In this document: piece after piece, positions 7,121 through 10,490 of the stretch
How positions within the stretch are numbered: the stretch's first letter is position 1
How the letters are laid out: every line of letters begins with the position of its first letter
Assembly: GCA_030824725.1 (NCBI GenBank)
Contig: JAPJRE010000116.1
Location: 1-10,490, forward strand
DNA from: Sphingomonas sp.
GTDB lineage: Bacteria > Pseudomonadota > Alphaproteobacteria > Sphingomonadales > Sphingomonadaceae
Direction of reading: 5' to 3'
Length of the DNA: 10,490 nucleotides
The notes under the pieces: model-generated
What the model saw: only the letters and a program-made list of their open reading frames with translations
Told to the model about the DNA's origin: nothing
The model's database searches: none
Program-made: the position numbers and the translations under genes

Positions 7121-7381
7121 TTGGAACTGCTGCTGCTCCTCACTGCGCTCTTCGCGAGCCTGACCAGCGTGTCGGGCGAGCGTGGCCTGCGTCCGATCCA
7201 GGGCGTGGCGGTGGTGCGCGTGGCCGAAGCGGCGCAGGCGGCGGTTGCCCCCTCGCGCCATATCGTCGCCGCTGCGGCGGCGCTTCCCGCGCTGGTGCGG
7301 GTCGTCACGATCCCGGTGTTCCATCTGGCCGCCACGCCGCGGCCTGCGCTTCGCCTCGCCTTCGAGCAGCGGCGCGAATAG
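7121..7381 (+). CDS. Small protein with hydrophobic N-terminus, upstream of secA
   Basis: Predicted 86 residues, family not recognised with certainty. It starts with the hydrophobic run ELLLLLTALFASL (2-14), like a signal peptide or signal anchor with no basic n-region. The rest is rich in Ala, Val and Arg and ends with a basic tail (RPALRLAFEQRRE), without cysteines or catalytic motifs. Evidence that it is real: from 7121 the third codon positions become strongly G/C (about 85% by my count), unlike the same frame upstream, and AGGG (7111-7114) sits six bases before the TTG. The stop is a TAG at 7379-7381, and a small hairpin with a pyrimidine tail follows at once. It lies 126 bases before secA on the same strand. 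That position recalls secM of enterobacteria, but no SecM arrest sequence (FXXXXWIXXXXGIRAGP) and no RAPP/RAPG motif is present. A small membrane or exported protein unrelated to secA control is equally possible. Confidence 0.6.
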   Translation: MELLLLLTALFASLTSVSGERGLRPIQGVAVVRVAEAAQAAVAPSRHIVAAAAALPALVRVVTIPVFHLAATPRPALRLAFEQRRE

Positions 7382-7388
7382 CCTTTCC

Positions 7389-7416
7389 GGCCCGCGCGTC
7401 CGGGCCTTCTTCCTTT
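7389..7416 (+). terminator. Weak terminator-like hairpin after the small gene
   Basis: GGCCCG (7389-7394) and CGGGCC (7401-7406) make a 6-bp all-GC stem around CGCGTC, followed by the pyrimidine tract TTCTTCCTTT. The tail is interrupted by C, so termination may be partial. It could also act as an attenuator ahead of secA. Confidence 0.4.
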
Positions 7417-7421
7417 CGTCG

Positions 7422-7470
7422 CCGCGCGTCTGCGCGGTGCGCCCCGTGATGGCTCTGCCGCGTCCGGCAG
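7422..7470 (+). promoter_or_regulatory. Two further hairpins in the secA leader
   Basis: CCGCGC (7422-7427) pairs with GCGCGG (7432-7437) over a 4-base loop, and CTGCCG (7455-7460) pairs with CGGCAG (7465-7470) over CGTC. With the hairpin at 7389-7406 these form three stacked stems ending 37 bases before the secA ATG. The secA Shine-Dalgarno region (AGGA, 7498-7501) is left outside the stems. A role in secA mRNA stability or translation is inference only. Confidence 0.35.
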
Positions 7471-7507
7471 CCGTCGCGCATCCCATCCAAACAGGTCAGG
7501 AATTCGC

Positions 7508-10252
<2,745 letters not shown>

Positions 10253-10264
10253 GGGTGGCCGATT

Positions 10265-10286
10265 CCCCTCCCGCTTGCGGGAGGGG
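10265..10286. repeat. CCCCTCCCGC palindrome after secA
   Basis: CCCCTCCCGC (10265-10274) and GCGGGAGGGG (10277-10286) are perfect inverted copies separated by TT. The next bases are TCGGGGG, not a T-run, so it is a stable hairpin that may protect the 3' end rather than a clear terminator. The stem sequence closely resembles that of the trxA terminator. Confidence 0.7.
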
Positions 10287-10315
10287 TCGGGGGAAGAAGG
10301 CGCCACCACCGCGGG

Positions 10316-10411
10316 CGTCATCCCGGCGAAAGCCGGGATCCAGTCGCCTCTCGGCGCCAGCTAGAGCCCAACCGGAGCCCACAATGGATCCCGGCTTCGG
10401 CCGGGATGACG
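10316..10411. repeat. REP-like inverted doublet with GAAA and TTCG tetraloops
   Basis: Two 27-base arms, 10316-10342 and 10385-10411, are inverted copies of each other that differ at two positions. Each arm is also a hairpin: ATCCCGGC (10320-10327) with GCCGGGAT (10332-10339) around GAAA, and ATCCCGGC (10388-10395) with GCCGGGAT (10400-10407) around TTCG. GAAA and C(TTCG)G are the two most stable RNA tetraloop types. The arms are 42 bases apart. Elements of this pattern (GTCATCCCGGC...) are dispersed in many proteobacterial genomes as REP or BIME-like extragenic repeats. Confidence 0.75.
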
Positions 10412-10441
10412 GCTGAGGGGATGCCCCCGTACAACAACGGA

Positions 10442-10477
10442 AAAGGGCGGCGCCGGTAGACCCGGCGCCGCCCTTTC
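10442..10477. terminator. Strong bidirectional terminator downstream of secA
   Basis: AAAGGGCGGCGCCGG (10442-10456) and its exact inverse (10462-10476) form a 15-bp stem with a 5-base loop TAGAC. The stem ends in A3/T3 and a flanking A extends the tract on the left, so both strands give a U-ending hairpin. The T-run is short. It should end secA transcription and perhaps that of a convergent gene beyond the window. Confidence 0.7.
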
Positions 10478-10490
10478 TGCGTGTCCGTCG

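Noticed and set aside
10253..10490. Possible short genes after secA
   Set aside because: The open frames there are built from the palindromes and terminator and have no ribosome-binding site or coding bias.

Overview
The window is GC-rich chromosomal DNA whose gene set fits an alphaproteobacterium, most likely a sphingomonad (Sphingomonas or a close relative). This rests on the AddA-type helicase-nuclease followed by thioredoxin, argJ close to secA, a short secreted TonB-C protein of a kind common in that group, and GC-rich extragenic palindromes. The taxon is inferred from gene content and composition; no search was run.

Layout. 1-77 precede addA and contain a GC-rich hairpin. 78-3479 (+) is addA, a full-length double-strand-break repair helicase-nuclease. 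3564-3884 (+) is trxA, with a candidate promoter in the 84-base gap after addA and a strong hairpin plus T-run just beyond its stop. Facing it on the minus strand is a two-gene unit: argJ (4733-5959, TTG start) followed four bases later by an inositol monophosphatase family gene (3934-4728, probable GTG start). Divergent from argJ, a promoter that overlaps the argJ start drives a secreted TonB-C-domain protein (5999-6847, +). A gene-poor stretch of lower GC (6848-7120) follows. Then comes a small, previously easily missed reading frame (7121-7381, +; 86 residues with a hydrophobic N-terminus), a leader with three consecutive hairpins (7389-7470), and secA (7508-10252, +). The last 238 bases hold no gene: a palindrome, a REP-like inverted doublet and a strong bidirectional terminator.

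Functionally these are mostly housekeeping genes: recombination repair (addA), disulfide reduction (trxA), arginine biosynthesis (argJ), a phosphatase of unknown substrate, and the Sec translocation motor (secA). The less ordinary part is 5950-7507, between the argJ start and the secA start: a promoter embedded in a divergent gene's start, a two-domain cysteine-paired periplasmic protein of different codon use, and a small hydrophobic-headed gene plus structured leader directly before secA. I saw no CRISPR array, IS element, tRNA or rRNA, and no clearly new multi-gene system; the best candidate for something undescribed is the secA leader arrangement.
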